Source: CAZGMJ01 sp964649005
GTDB lineage: Bacteria > Planctomycetota > Phycisphaerae > Sedimentisphaerales > Anaerobacaceae
Assembly: GCA_964649005.1 (NCBI GenBank)
Contig: CAZYMD010000038.1
Coordinates: 1 to 31,198 of the forward strand
Length of the DNA: 31,198 nt
Direction of reading: 5' to 3'
Shown here: piece by piece, positions 6,407-14,305 of the stretch
How the letters are laid out: every line of letters begins with the position of its first letter
Numbering within the stretch: position 1 is the stretch's first letter
Notes under the pieces: model-generated
Database searches by the model: none
Told to the model about the DNA's origin: nothing
Seen by the model: only the letters and a program-made list of their open reading frames with translations
Made by a program: the position numbers and the translations under genes

Positions 6407-8599
6407 CTACCTGCTTGATCTGCGTTTCCTGGGTTGTTTTGTTTTCTTCTTCTGTTTTGGGCTGGTGGTGGCATCGACGAGCGGTTTTAGAGGAGCGAGA
6501 TTCAACTGCCGGCCCGGCACATTGACGGAGATAATGCGTACATGCATGGCCTGGCCCAGGCGGACGGTGCATCCGGATCGTTCGCCTACGATGCATTGGT
6601 TCTTGCGGTCCAGCTTCCATTCGTCCGGACCGAGATCTGGCATTCGGATTAGGCCTTCAATTCCGAATTTGCGAGACTGTGCAAATAAGCCGAAGCCTGT
6701 CAGACCTGTGACAACACAGTCAAGCTCGGTGCCCACTCTTTTGCTGAGCATCTGGAGCGTCAGTACGTTGGTTAGCTCTTTTTCGGCATGGTCGGCTCGC
6801 TGCTCCGTGACAGTGATGTGAGAGCCGATTTCGGTGAGATCCAGCTCGGTGGCCATGTTTTTGGCACTGTCTAGCTGGTCCTGGATATAGCATTCGAGGG
6901 CGCGATGGACGAGAAGGTCGGCGTAGCGCCTGATGGGACTGGTAAAGTGGCAATAGTGCCTGGAAGCGAGGGCGTAGTGGCCTATGTTGGTGGGTGCGTA
7001 TTGTGCCTTTTCGAAGCTGCGCAGCACGACGAGATTTACGGCGAAGGAGCAGTCTTTGCCCTGGACTGCGGCGAGAAGGTTCTGAATTGTTGAGCGGTTC
7101 GGATTACGAGGCATGGAGAAGCCGAAGGCGCGTACGAGTTTGGCGAGATTCTGCATACTCAAGGCATCAGGATCAGGGTGTATTCTGCGGATGAACGGGA
7201 GATTCAGCTTGTCGAGGAGGGAGGCGACTGCGTCGTTTGCCTCTACCATGAACATTTCAATCATTGTGTGGGGGTAGCTGTCGTCGGCTGGGTGCGCATC
7301 GACTACCTGGCCTGACTTGTCGAAAACGAGTTCGGTTTCGGGCATTTCCAGGCGGAGCATACCATTGGCGAACCGGCGTTTTTCAATGACCCGGCTGAGG
7401 GCCTCCATGTTGCGGAGCAGCTCAATGACTTCTGGCTTAATGTCTTTGGTATGCCCCTTGAGGATTCTGTCGGTCTGCTGGTATGTCAGGCGCTGCTTCG
7501 AGAGAATGACCGAGTTGGCGAATCGACGGGAGAGTATATTACCTTGTTGGTCGTAGGTTATGTAGGCGGTTTTGCAGAATCGCTTTTGGTCCGGCTGGAG
7601 GCTGCAGATGCCATTGCTGAGTATCTCCGGCAGCATCGGGATGGTCTTTTGGGGCAGATAGACGCTGTTGCCTCGCTCTTTGGCCTCCAAATCGAGAGGG
7701 GAGCCTGCATCAATAAAGTGGCTGACGTCGGCGATGTGTACGCCCAGCACCCAGTTGCCCTTGGAGTCTTTCTCCAGGCTGATTGCATCGTCGAAGTCCT
7801 TGGCGTCGGGGGGATCAATGGTGATGATGGTTTTGTCTGTTATGTCCTGCCTGCTGCCTGGATTATCCAGATCGATTCTGGTGGAGGCCTTGCGTGCCTG
7901 ATCGAGACAGTCATCGTCAAAACCGGTTGGTAGGTGATACCGGCGGATTATGGATTTGATTTCAGTATCGTATTTGCCTGCTTTACCGAGAACTTCGGTA
8001 ATTACACCGCGAGCCAGATATGTATCAGTCGGGTAGGTCAGAATCTCAATAACGACCTTGTCCTTTTCTTTCGCGTCTTTGGCGGTGATGTCGTCGACGG
8101 CGACAGGTTCGAAGAAGCTTGTGCCGTCCGGCTGAACGATCCAGCCTTCGGCGTGCTTGAGCAATGTGCCGATAAACCGATTTTGTGCTCGTTCGAGAAT
8201 TTGGATGATCTGGCCTGAGTAACGCATTTGGCCTTCGCGTTTACCTTCTCGTTTTACTTTCGCCAGGACAATATCGCCTGTCATTGCTTCGGCGTTAGCG
8301 CCGGGTGCGATGAAGAGATCGCCATGGGCGTGCGGCTCGCGAGGAGATACGAAGCCGAAGCCTTTGGGGTTGGCGGTGAAGGTTCCGACAATCTGCCCGG
8401 CTAATGAAGGGAGGGTAACGAGGTTACGGGCGCCGATTATGACGTGGCCAGCTTGGCGCAACTGATCAAAGGCTTCCTTGAATTCGGAGTAGTTCTCCGG
8501 ATCCACGCCAAGGGTTTTTGCCAGTTGGGATATTTTAATCGGTTCATAGTCGGCGTGTTTGAGCAATCCAACGATGCGTTTCTTGTATATATCCGGCAT
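6407..8599 (-). CDS. rnr: Ribonuclease R (RNase II/RNB family 3'-5' exoribonuclease)
   Basis: The 730-residue cytoplasmic enzyme degrades structured RNA processively from the 3' end. Domain order fits RNase R: a winged helix (about 1-65), two cold-shock OB folds (about 68-225), the RNB catalytic core (about 255-590), an S1 domain (about 630-705), and a lysine/arginine-rich tail that helps bind duplex RNA. The catalytic acidic motif DPPDAKDFDD (262-271) has all four metal-binding aspartates. The conserved HFTSPIRRYADL motif is present in the core. Start is ATG at 8599 with only a weak AGG upstream. rpsT lies 120 bases upstream on the same strand. The intervening hairpin (8620-8653) may reduce read-through from rpsT, and a TATAAT (8635-8640) may give rnr its own start. 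Confidence 0.95.
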   Translation of the reverse strand: MPDIYKKRIVGLLKHADYEPIKISQLAKTLGVDPENYSEFKEAFDQLRQAGHVIIGARNLVTLPSLAGQIVGTFTANPKGFGFVSPREPHAHGDLFIAPGANAEAMTGDIVLAKVKREGKREGQMRYSGQIIQILERAQNRFIGTLLKHAEGWIVQPDGTSFFEPVAVDDITAKDAKEKDKVVIEILTYPTDTYLARGVITEVLGKAGKYDTEIKSIIRRYHLPTGFDDDCLDQARKASTRIDLDNPGSRQDITDKTIITIDPPDAKDFDDAISLEKDSKGNWVLGVHIADVSHFIDAGSPLDLEAKERGNSVYLPQKTIPMLPEILSNGICSLQPDQKRFCKTAYITYDQQGNILSRRFANSVILSKQRLTYQQTDRILKGHTKDIKPEVIELLRNMEALSRVIEKRRFANGMLRLEMPETELVFDKSGQVVDAHPADDSYPHTMIEMFMVEANDAVASLLDKLNLPFIRRIHPDPDALSMQNLAKLVRAFGFSMPRNPNRSTIQNLLAAVQGKDCSFAVNLVVLRSFEKAQYAPTNIGHYALASRHYCHFTSPIRRYADLLVHRALECYIQDQLDSAKNMATELDLTEIGSHITVTEQRADHAEKELTNVLTLQMLSKRVGTELDCVVTGLTGFGLFAQSRKFGIEGLIRMPDLGPDEWKLDRKNQCIVGERSGCTVRLGQAMHVRIISVNVPGRQLNLAPLKPLVDATTSPKQKKKTKQPRKRRSSR

Positions 8600-8619
8600 T
8601 TGGCTGACCTATGAAAGAA

Positions 8620-8653
8620 GGCACCCGATCTAGGATTATACCGACTGGGTGCC
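8620..8653 (-). terminator. Hairpin between rpsT and rnr (weak terminator or attenuator)
   Basis: The inverted repeat GGCACCC (8620-8626) / GGGTGCC (8647-8653) has a 20-base loop and is followed on the minus strand by TTCTTTC. The loop contains TATAAT (8635-8640), a perfect -10 without a matching -35. It could partly terminate rpsT transcripts, or shape the rnr leader. Confidence 0.4.
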
Positions 8654-8719
8654 GTTGATCTCTACAGGCAAAGCGCGAAAACGACAAAGCCCGAACGAGC
8701 CTGAGAAAGAATATACCTG

Positions 8720-8995
8720 CTATGCCTTCTTAGCTTTAATGGCATTGAGCTTCCTTGCGAGGCGTGATTTCTTTCTCGCTGCGGTTTTCTTGTGCATCGT
8801 GCTGGTTGCGGCGGTCTTGTCCAACTTCTTGGTGAGCAGCTTGAATTGCTCACTTGCTGTTTCGACGTCGCCCTGAGCTATAACCGCTTCGAGGTGCTTT
8901 GTTTGTGTTTTAATTTGACTCTTACGCGCGCGGTTTATGGTCCGCTTCTTGTCATTTTGCCTGATTCTTTTCTTGGCTGATAACGAATGTGCCAC
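8720..8995 (-). CDS. rpsT: Small ribosomal subunit protein bS20
   Basis: The 91-residue basic protein binds the 5' domain and h44 of 16S rRNA early in 30S assembly. It begins (M/V)AHSLSAKKRIRQNDK, the classic S20 N-terminus, and ends in a lysine-rich helix (KLNAIKAKKA). The start is GTG at 8995, placed by a perfect AGGAGG five bases upstream and by the family N-terminus. A longer frame from a TTG at 9031 would swallow that ribosome site and is rejected. Weak or GUG starts are common for S20 and are linked in E. coli to its autoregulation; whether that applies here is inference. A TATAGT -10-like box lies about 25 bases upstream. Confidence 0.96.
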   Translation of the reverse strand: MAHSLSAKKRIRQNDKKRTINRARKSQIKTQTKHLEAVIAQGDVETASEQFKLLTKKLDKTAATSTMHKKTAARKKSRLARKLNAIKAKKA

Positions 8996-9092
8996 TATGG
9001 CCTCCTGATAACGTTCTTTTTTACTATACAAAACTCACTGAGAGGTTGACTAACCTGAGATAAACGACAGCGGAGAATTCCTCAAAACGGCT

Positions 9093-10493
9093 CTATCCGG
9101 GGTTTTGAGAGCTTCTAAGCTTGTCAACGCGTTGACTTACATCTTTATATGCAAAATCGGCCTGGGCTATTTTGCGATATACATCAAGGGCTTTTTCAAC
9201 ATCGCCTTGTTCTTCATAGGCCCTGGCGAGATTATACCGTAATTCCTTGCCGATTCCATCATCTTTTATTTTATGGGATTCAATAGCCTGGTTCAGGACA
9301 TCTATAGCGTCGGCATGCCATCCCTTTAAGAAGAAGCAGCATCCTATCTGGTTCTGTGCCTGGATTTTGCGCCTGGGGTCCTTTTGTGCTTCCTGGAATA
9401 ATGGTATTGCTTCGTTATACCGCTTATTACGGACCAGCCTGACGGCATATTCGTACTTAGCCTGGAGGTCGGTCGGGTAGTTCTCCATGCACAGGCGATA
9501 GTGTTCCAACTCAATTTTGTTCAACTGGGCTGTCAGTTGATCGAGCACCTTTTTCGCCTGTTTGTTGGCTGGATTGGCTCTTATGGCTGCATTTGCATGA
9601 CGAATCTTTCGTCTCAAGCGTTTGGTTATCAGCAAGCCAGCCCGTTGTCTGAACGTGAAGTTGCTCGTTCGTTGGTAGGAATTTTCCAGCAAAGAGATGG
9701 CGTCGCGCTCGGCCTCGTCGGTTTCGAGGTCCGAGAGGGCCTCGGCGAGGTTGATTATAATGGTAGGCTCTTCAGGATTCTGAGCGAGCTTTTTCCTGGC
9801 ATCCTCAACTGCGCTGACGCGGTAGTTGTCCGTCTTGACAACACCCGCCTGGGCGTGAAGTTTTTCCTGCTCTTCGCGGTTCTTTATCGAATTTCTGAAA
9901 TCACCCTCGGTATCGTACTGGCCGCGTGCCATTGTCAATTCGGCTGACAGGTTCTTGAACTCATCAGCCAGGTTCTTGTCGTCGGGCCTGAGTCTGGATG
10001 CCTGCTGGCATGCTGCAATGGCTTTGTCGAATTGCTCAAGTTTTTTGTATGAGTTTTTAAGCAGGATATACGTCTGGACAGAGGGCTTTTCCAAGCTGTT
10101 ATTTGTCTGGAACACGAGGTTTGCGATCCAGCCGGCGGTTTTCTTATGGTCACCTTCGAGAGCAGCCTTGAGCATCGCTTCGGCGTAGGGTAGATGATCG
10201 GGGTCTTTAGTAAGAAGATATTCAGTGTTGAGCATCTTTTCGAGGGTTGTTTTGCCTCCGAGTCGCTTGACTTTTTCCACCATCGAGGGCTTTTTGCCGC
10301 CTTTTGCGCGGCGCTGCATAGCCAGTTCAAAAAGGGGCAGATGGCCTTCATCCAGGGCATCTGGCGCGAAACGCAGACCTTCAAGGTACATTTCGATTGC
10401 ATAATCGAAATTACCAGTCTGCGCAACTGTTCTGGCTCTCTCGAAGAAAACCTTAGCCTTGGCCAATGCTTGATCGTCAGTTTCCGGCGGCAT
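9093..10493 (-). CDS. TPR-repeat protein, function unknown
   Basis: The predicted protein has 466 residues and no signal peptide or membrane segment, so it is probably cytoplasmic. Tetratricopeptide-like helical pairs are visible at about 15-42 (FFERARTVAQTGNFDYAIEM), 143-171, 346-373, 380-407 and 419-446. The middle, about 185-230, is charged and probably extended. It resembles a Planctomycete TPR family that often sits among housekeeping genes. TPRs mediate protein-protein contact, but the partner cannot be read from sequence. The start is uncertain: ATG at 10493 (MPPETDD) is chosen because the upstream in-frame sequence is Arg/Cys-rich and non-repetitive, and the best promoter lies 200 bases upstream. 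The SD (AAGGGA) is about 16 bases away, farther than ideal. It is followed by rpsT after 97 bases. Confidence 0.75.
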   Translation of the reverse strand: MPPETDDQALAKAKVFFERARTVAQTGNFDYAIEMYLEGLRFAPDALDEGHLPLFELAMQRRAKGGKKPSMVEKVKRLGGKTTLEKMLNTEYLLTKDPDHLPYAEAMLKAALEGDHKKTAGWIANLVFQTNNSLEKPSVQTYILLKNSYKKLEQFDKAIAACQQASRLRPDDKNLADEFKNLSAELTMARGQYDTEGDFRNSIKNREEQEKLHAQAGVVKTDNYRVSAVEDARKKLAQNPEEPTIIINLAEALSDLETDEAERDAISLLENSYQRTSNFTFRQRAGLLITKRLRRKIRHANAAIRANPANKQAKKVLDQLTAQLNKIELEHYRLCMENYPTDLQAKYEYAVRLVRNKRYNEAIPLFQEAQKDPRRKIQAQNQIGCCFFLKGWHADAIDVLNQAIESHKIKDDGIGKELRYNLARAYEEQGDVEKALDVYRKIAQADFAYKDVSQRVDKLRSSQNPG

Positions 10494-10604
10494 AGGTGTT
10501 ACAAAAAAATCCCTTCTATCATTTGCGCATCTTATGGCCCTAGGTCGGTCGAAGGGCAAAACGCTCGTTTGCTGCATGACCCGGCAAATCATCAGTGCTC
10601 GGCG

Positions 10605-10622
10605 TTGCCACATATGCGGCAA
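10605..10622. promoter_or_regulatory. 18-base near-palindrome, possible operator or leader hairpin
   Basis: TTGCCACATATGCGGCAA is symmetrical over nine base pairs with one A/C asymmetry, which reads as a G-U pair on the minus-strand RNA. It sits in the long leader of the TPR gene, between the two divergent promoters. It could be a dimeric regulator site. Confidence 0.3.
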
Positions 10623-10702
10623 TGAAAACGACGTCGTACTGAAGCCCAATAAGCGTTTGCAGCTGGCACAGGAGCCTACGATCCAAACTCGTAGACCTAT
10701 AT

Positions 10703-10730
10703 ATCGTAGTGGCCGGGGGGGATTTGTCAA
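10703..10730 (-). promoter_or_regulatory. sigma70-type promoter toward the TPR gene
   Basis: On the minus strand, a perfect TTGACA (10725-10730) and TACGAT (10703-10708) are separated by 16 bases. The start site would fall near 10696, giving a leader of about 200 bases before the chosen ATG. Confidence 0.5.
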
Positions 10731-10742
10731 TGAATAAATGCT

Positions 10743-10770
10743 TGTGGAAAAGGAGATACTGTGTTATAAG
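10743..10770 (+). promoter_or_regulatory. Candidate promoter and leader hairpin of glyA
   Basis: TTGTGG (10743-10748 region) and TATAAG (10765-10770) are about 17 bases apart. Just downstream, AAGGCC (10768-10773) pairs with GGCCTT (10786-10791) around a 12-base loop at the 5' end of the predicted glyA leader. Confidence 0.4.
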
Positions 10771-10846
10771 GCCTCGGAAGCGCATGGCCTTGCGTTTACT
10801 ATATCCCAGAATGATGTTGTAAGTATTATCAAATGGAGCGATTGAC

Positions 10847-12118
10847 ATGAAAACAGCTCTTGAGCAGTATGATCCTCAGATATATGAGCTTATAAGGCAG
10901 GAAGCGGCTCGTCAGAGCGGTTCAATCAGACTTATTCCGTCGGAAAATTACGTATCGAGAGCCGTAATGGTGGCGAGCGGGAGTTGTCTGACGAATAAAT
11001 ACGCCGAGGGGTATCCAGGCAAAAGGTACTACGAAGGCCAGCAGGTGACAGATTTGATCGAGAAACTCGCTCAGGACAGGGCGAAGAAGCTGTTTAAAGC
11101 CGATCACGCCAACGTTCAGCCTTATTCCGGTTCGGTAGCCAATCTTGCAGCCTACTTCTCTCTGGCTGAGCCGGGTGACACGATTATGGGTTTGGCGCTT
11201 CCACATGGAGGCCATCTTACGCATGGCTGGAAAGTCAGCGTTACGGGCAAGATATTCAACTCGGTTCAGTATTCAGTTGATTCCGATACGGGCCGGTTCG
11301 ACTACAACCGGATCGAGGAACTGGCCAAGAAGCACAAGCCAAAGGTCATTATTTCCGGGGCGACTGCGTATCCTCGTGAGATCGACTTCGATGTTTTCGG
11401 CCAGATTGCCAAGAATGTCGGCGCCTACCACCTTAGCGATATTGCCCATATTGCCGGTTTAGTTGTGGCGGGGATACATAAGAGCCCGGTTCCGTATGCA
11501 GATGTCGTTTCGACGACAACACATAAAACCCTGCGTGGTCCCAGGGGGGGGATGCTGCTTTGCAGGGAGGAGCATGCCAAGGCCGTGGATAAGGCGGTTT
11601 TTCCTGGTCTTCAGGGTGGGCCTCATATGCACACGCTGACCGCGATTGCAGTAGCGATGGCGGAGGCGGATACACCTGAGTTTGTGGCATATGCCAAACA
11701 GATAGTTAAAAATGCCAAGGCGTTGGCCGGGAAGCTTCTTGAATACGGTTTCGACCTTGTTTCCGGCGGAACGGACAATCACCTGATTCTGATCGATCTT
11801 CGCAAGAAGGAGATTCCGGGCAAGAAACTGGCGAAGGCTTTGGACAGAGCGAGAATAGTCGCGAATTACAATACTATACCCAACGATCCTGCTCCGCCAT
11901 TCAATCCGAGTGGTCTGCGGATTGGTACACCAGCGATGACGACGCGCGGGATGAAGGAGCCTGAGGCCGAGCAGGTTGCGACCTTTATAAACAAGGTAGT
12001 CGAGAATATCGACAACGAGTCTGTGATAGAGCAGGTGGGCAAAGATGTCCTGCTGTTGTGCTCGCAGTTTCCTGTGCCGGAGCACTTTATTATCCCAAAC
12101 GTGAACAACGGCCGTTAG
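10847..12118 (+). CDS. glyA: Serine hydroxymethyltransferase
   Basis: The 423-residue PLP enzyme converts serine and tetrahydrofolate to glycine and 5,10-methylene-THF, the main source of one-carbon units for thymidylate and purines. The PLP-lysine motif VSTTTHKTLRGPRGG has K227 as Schiff-base lysine. The upstream signatures SENYVS (32-37), YAEGYPGKRYY (52-62) and SDIAHIAGLV (197-206) are intact. Length is typical for bacterial SHMT. The ATG at 10847 has GGAG eight bases upstream. A dUTPase-like gene follows after 29 bases, and both feed thymidylate supply, which fits co-transcription. Confidence 0.97.
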   Translation: MKTALEQYDPQIYELIRQEAARQSGSIRLIPSENYVSRAVMVASGSCLTNKYAEGYPGKRYYEGQQVTDLIEKLAQDRAKKLFKADHANVQPYSGSVANLAAYFSLAEPGDTIMGLALPHGGHLTHGWKVSVTGKIFNSVQYSVDSDTGRFDYNRIEELAKKHKPKVIISGATAYPREIDFDVFGQIAKNVGAYHLSDIAHIAGLVVAGIHKSPVPYADVVSTTTHKTLRGPRGGMLLCREEHAKAVDKAVFPGLQGGPHMHTLTAIAVAMAEADTPEFVAYAKQIVKNAKALAGKLLEYGFDLVSGGTDNHLILIDLRKKEIPGKKLAKALDRARIVANYNTIPNDPAPPFNPSGLRIGTPAMTTRGMKEPEAEQVATFINKVVENIDNESVIEQVGKDVLLLCSQFPVPEHFIIPNVNNGR

Positions 12119-12147
12119 CAATCGGCCATTTTCGGATACTGAACATT

Positions 12148-12555
12148 ATGCTCAAAGAACTATTCAGACAACAAGCGGAACTAAACAAGCGCACCGGTTT
12201 CGATCCCGACGCTTTGAGGGAAAACTTCGACCCGCAGACAGCCGGTACATGGCTGAACAATTACATTGCTGCAATGGGCAATGAGCTGGAGGAATTGCGG
12301 GATTGCACGTTCTGGAAACACTGGTGCCAGGAGGCCAAGGATGGCAAAAGATTCCTTTTGCACGATCTTCAGAATGCGAGGGTGGAAGTTATCGACTTAT
12401 TTTTTTTCTGGATGAGCCTTGCCCAGTGTCTGGGGCTTGATGCAGAGGATGTTGTGCGCCTTTACGAACAGAAGCTTCAGGTCAATCATGCTCGCCAGGA
12501 TGGCGGCTACTCGATGGCAGCGAAGACGGAAGACGACAACAAAGACATAGTGTAG
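12148..12555 (+). CDS. Dimeric all-alpha dUTPase-like NTP pyrophosphohydrolase
   Basis: The 135-residue all-helical protein resembles the MazG-like dimeric dUTPase family (PF08761). The metal-binding acidic pattern is present: NELEEL at 45-50 (E46, E49) and EVID at 80-83 (E80, D83). Conserved W56/W59 and the C-terminal NHARQDGGYS segment (113-122) follow, as in that family. The likely reaction is dUTP to dUMP plus pyrophosphate, keeping uracil out of DNA and supplying the thymidylate precursor; the exact nucleotide is inferred. The start is ATG at 12148 (MLKELF); upstream in-frame sequence runs into glyA. The SD is weak (GGA, 12 bases), consistent with coupling to glyA. Confidence 0.75.
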   Translation: MLKELFRQQAELNKRTGFDPDALRENFDPQTAGTWLNNYIAAMGNELEELRDCTFWKHWCQEAKDGKRFLLHDLQNARVEVIDLFFFWMSLAQCLGLDAEDVVRLYEQKLQVNHARQDGGYSMAAKTEDDNKDIV

Positions 12556-12601
12556 TTTGAGGTTCATCTGTCATGGTGTGGCTTAGTAAGCGAAACAGGA
12601 G

Positions 12602-13651
12602 ATGGCCGACGCTGTAGTAGATATTGCTGTACTTGGCCTCAACGAAGGGGGACGTCTCTTACTTGAGGCCGCGAGCCGGTTGGGGCGTTTTCGTGTGTGC
12701 GCCATTGCAGGCCAGGACACAAGCCTTCTTGAGAGGCTCGCCACCCAGTATAATTGCCAGGCTTATGACGACTATCGGCAACTCGTGGTTCAGAACGAGC
12801 TTGACTGTTTGCTGGTAGCGGCTCCGATGCATAGTTGTGATGAGTACGTACGTACGGCGATGAAGAGACGTTACAACGTTCTTAAGACTCCTCCCCCTGC
12901 ACGTAACTTTGAAGAGGCGGCTGAGCTGGTTCGGCTGGCCGAGAGTGAAAAAGTGCATTTTGCAGTAGCCAATCTGAGGCGTTTTTCACCAAGTTTTCTG
13001 GCGATGCGGGAGGCTTTGCAGTCGGGCGGAATTGAGAACGTATTTCTGATAGAGGCATATTGTTGGGTAGGCGATGAGCCGGTAACACCGTGGCAAAGCG
13101 ATCCGAAGCTTGCAGGTGGGGGCGTGCTTCTGCACAAGTGCTACGAGGTGATCGACCAACTTATGTGGAACTTTGCTCTGCCTCAACATGTTTATTCGCT
13201 GAAGGTGAGTCAGGCCCATGACAAGCAGCAGCGTCTCTATTTGACGGAGGACACCGCAGTCGTGACAATGAAATTCAGCGACACTCTGATTGCTAATATA
13301 GTTGCATCTCGCAGGAGAGGGACCGGGACCAGTCGTCGGTTTATCAGGCTGTACGGCAGAGAAAAGACGTTAACGATTGACGACGTTTCCATGACCGTTG
13401 GCAGTACATCTGAGGATGACACAGATAAAACTGTTCATGGAGGGGATTTATCGTCCTGTGCAGAGAAGATGCTCGATAGTTTTGCCTTAAGTATTCTCTC
13501 TCCGGATGAAAACAAGCTACACAGCAGCGGACGTGAGAATCTACGGGATATGGCTGTCATAGAAGCCGCCTACCTATCGGCCCGGACATCGATGCCGGAG
13601 GAACCCCAGAGAATTCTACAAATGGCCCAGTTCGGTTCCGATGATATTTAA
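12602..13651 (+). CDS. Gfo/Idh/MocA-fold protein with altered catalytic motifs
   Basis: 349 residues show an N-terminal Rossmann domain followed by the alpha/beta C-terminal domain of the Gfo/Idh/MocA oxidoreductases. The dinucleotide loop reads GLNEGG (12-17) instead of GxGxxG with its usual spacing. The usual EKP motif is replaced by VLKTPP (93-98). In the third motif, normally GGG-x3-D-x-G-x-H-x2-D, the sequence is GGGVLLHKCYEVID (172-185): Asp becomes H178, Gly becomes C180 and the catalytic His becomes E182. The protein may bind NAD or a sugar without normal hydride-transfer chemistry. The ATG at 12602 follows AGGAG with no spacing, an odd ribosome site, but an in-frame stop 15 bases upstream leaves no better start. 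It lies 46 bases after the dUTPase-like gene. Confidence 0.7.
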   Translation: MADAVVDIAVLGLNEGGRLLLEAASRLGRFRVCAIAGQDTSLLERLATQYNCQAYDDYRQLVVQNELDCLLVAAPMHSCDEYVRTAMKRRYNVLKTPPPARNFEEAAELVRLAESEKVHFAVANLRRFSPSFLAMREALQSGGIENVFLIEAYCWVGDEPVTPWQSDPKLAGGGVLLHKCYEVIDQLMWNFALPQHVYSLKVSQAHDKQQRLYLTEDTAVVTMKFSDTLIANIVASRRRGTGTSRRFIRLYGREKTLTIDDVSMTVGSTSEDDTDKTVHGGDLSSCAEKMLDSFALSILSPDENKLHSSGRENLRDMAVIEAAYLSARTSMPEEPQRILQMAQFGSDDI

Positions 13652-13675
13652 GCGATCGCAGGCTGAACGGGATAT

Positions 13676-13704
13676 TTGACAATTGATGTCCCATACGGTA
13701 CTTA
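13676..13704 (+). promoter_or_regulatory. Candidate promoter of the zinc-ribbon gene
   Basis: A perfect TTGACA (13676-13681) is followed after 17 bases by TACTTA (13699-13704), in the 105-base gap before the zinc-ribbon gene. This suggests the gene has its own transcript. Confidence 0.45.
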
Positions 13705-13756
13705 ACTATGGCTTAACAGCCTCTTGCAGGCGATCCGGTGAATTGGAGGACTAAAG

Positions 13757-14191
13757 ATGGACGATAGTAAAAAGAAAGCAGTAATGATTGGTGTTTTTGT
13801 GGTGTGCACGCTTACAGCCGGTTTAATGTTTCTCAGGATGCGCTCCAGTGGGGGAGGCGGTATCGATAGTATTCCAGACGATCAGATGACCTGGGTGAAA
13901 TGCCGTAACTCGGCTTGTGGTGCGGAGTACCAGATGCCTACAAAGGAATACTATCAGGCCCTTCAGAGTTCAAATCCCATGGCGATGTCGCAGCCGGTTT
14001 TACTCTGCAAAGAGTGTGGCAAGAAGAGCCTTTTCAAGGCTGTGAAATGCGAGAATTGCGGAAAGGTTTTTTTCTGGCGTCAGTCAGGCGCGAATGATTT
14101 TGCCGATCGTTGCCCGTATTGCAAGCATAGCGCAGAGGCGGAAAAGAGGGAAAAGAGGAAGAATCAGATGTCCGGTGTGGTGGATCAATAA
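13757..14191 (+). CDS. Membrane-anchored zinc-ribbon protein, function unknown
   Basis: 144 residues. A single hydrophobic segment at about 9-27 follows the short basic N-terminus DDSKKK and is followed by a glycine-rich linker (31-36). The rest carries four cysteine pairs: C49-x4-C54, C84-x2-C87, C98-x2-C101 and C119-x2-C122. Two zinc ribbons are the simplest reading. The C-terminus is a charged KREKRKN stretch. A good SD (GGAGG, about 8 bases) precedes ATG 13757. No family with known function was recognised. The topology is uncertain: with basic residues on both sides of the helix, the ribbons could face either side, and a periplasmic location would make disulfide redox use possible. It has its own promoter and a convergent M48 protease downstream. 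Confidence 0.7.
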   Translation: MDDSKKKAVMIGVFVVCTLTAGLMFLRMRSSGGGGIDSIPDDQMTWVKCRNSACGAEYQMPTKEYYQALQSSNPMAMSQPVLLCKECGKKSLFKAVKCENCGKVFFWRQSGANDFADRCPYCKHSAEAEKREKRKNQMSGVVDQ

Positions 14192-14305
14192 GCGGGTTAT
14201 TCCAATAAGCCTCCGATGCTATGGCCTATTATCAATTTTGTAAAGCCCTGATGTTATCATGGAGTTGTTACCCTGGATTGGGTGGTTGACTCCTGCGGTT
14301 TTGTC

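Larger units (their letters stand above)
10494..10846. other. Divergent regulatory region between the TPR gene and glyA
   Basis: These 353 bases lack a supported gene. They contain a promoter for each direction (10703-10730 minus, 10743-10770 plus), a near-palindrome TTGCCACATATGCGGCAA at 10605-10622, and a leader hairpin in front of glyA. The minus-strand leader to the TPR gene would be about 200 bases, long enough for regulation. No known riboswitch fold was recognised. Confidence 0.5.

Noticed and set aside
10494..10730. Longer TPR protein starting at 10730
   Set aside because: The extension is Arg/Cys-rich, covers a consensus promoter, and lacks an SD. Kept only as a caveat on the start.
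10771..10846. Glycine riboswitch in the glyA leader
   Set aside because: The leader is only about 75 bases with one small hairpin, far too short for a glycine riboswitch, and none of its conserved core is visible.
13960..13985. GTTCAAATCCC, resembling a tRNA T-arm
   Set aside because: It lies inside the zinc-ribbon coding sequence, and no acceptor stem or anticodon arm can be drawn around it.
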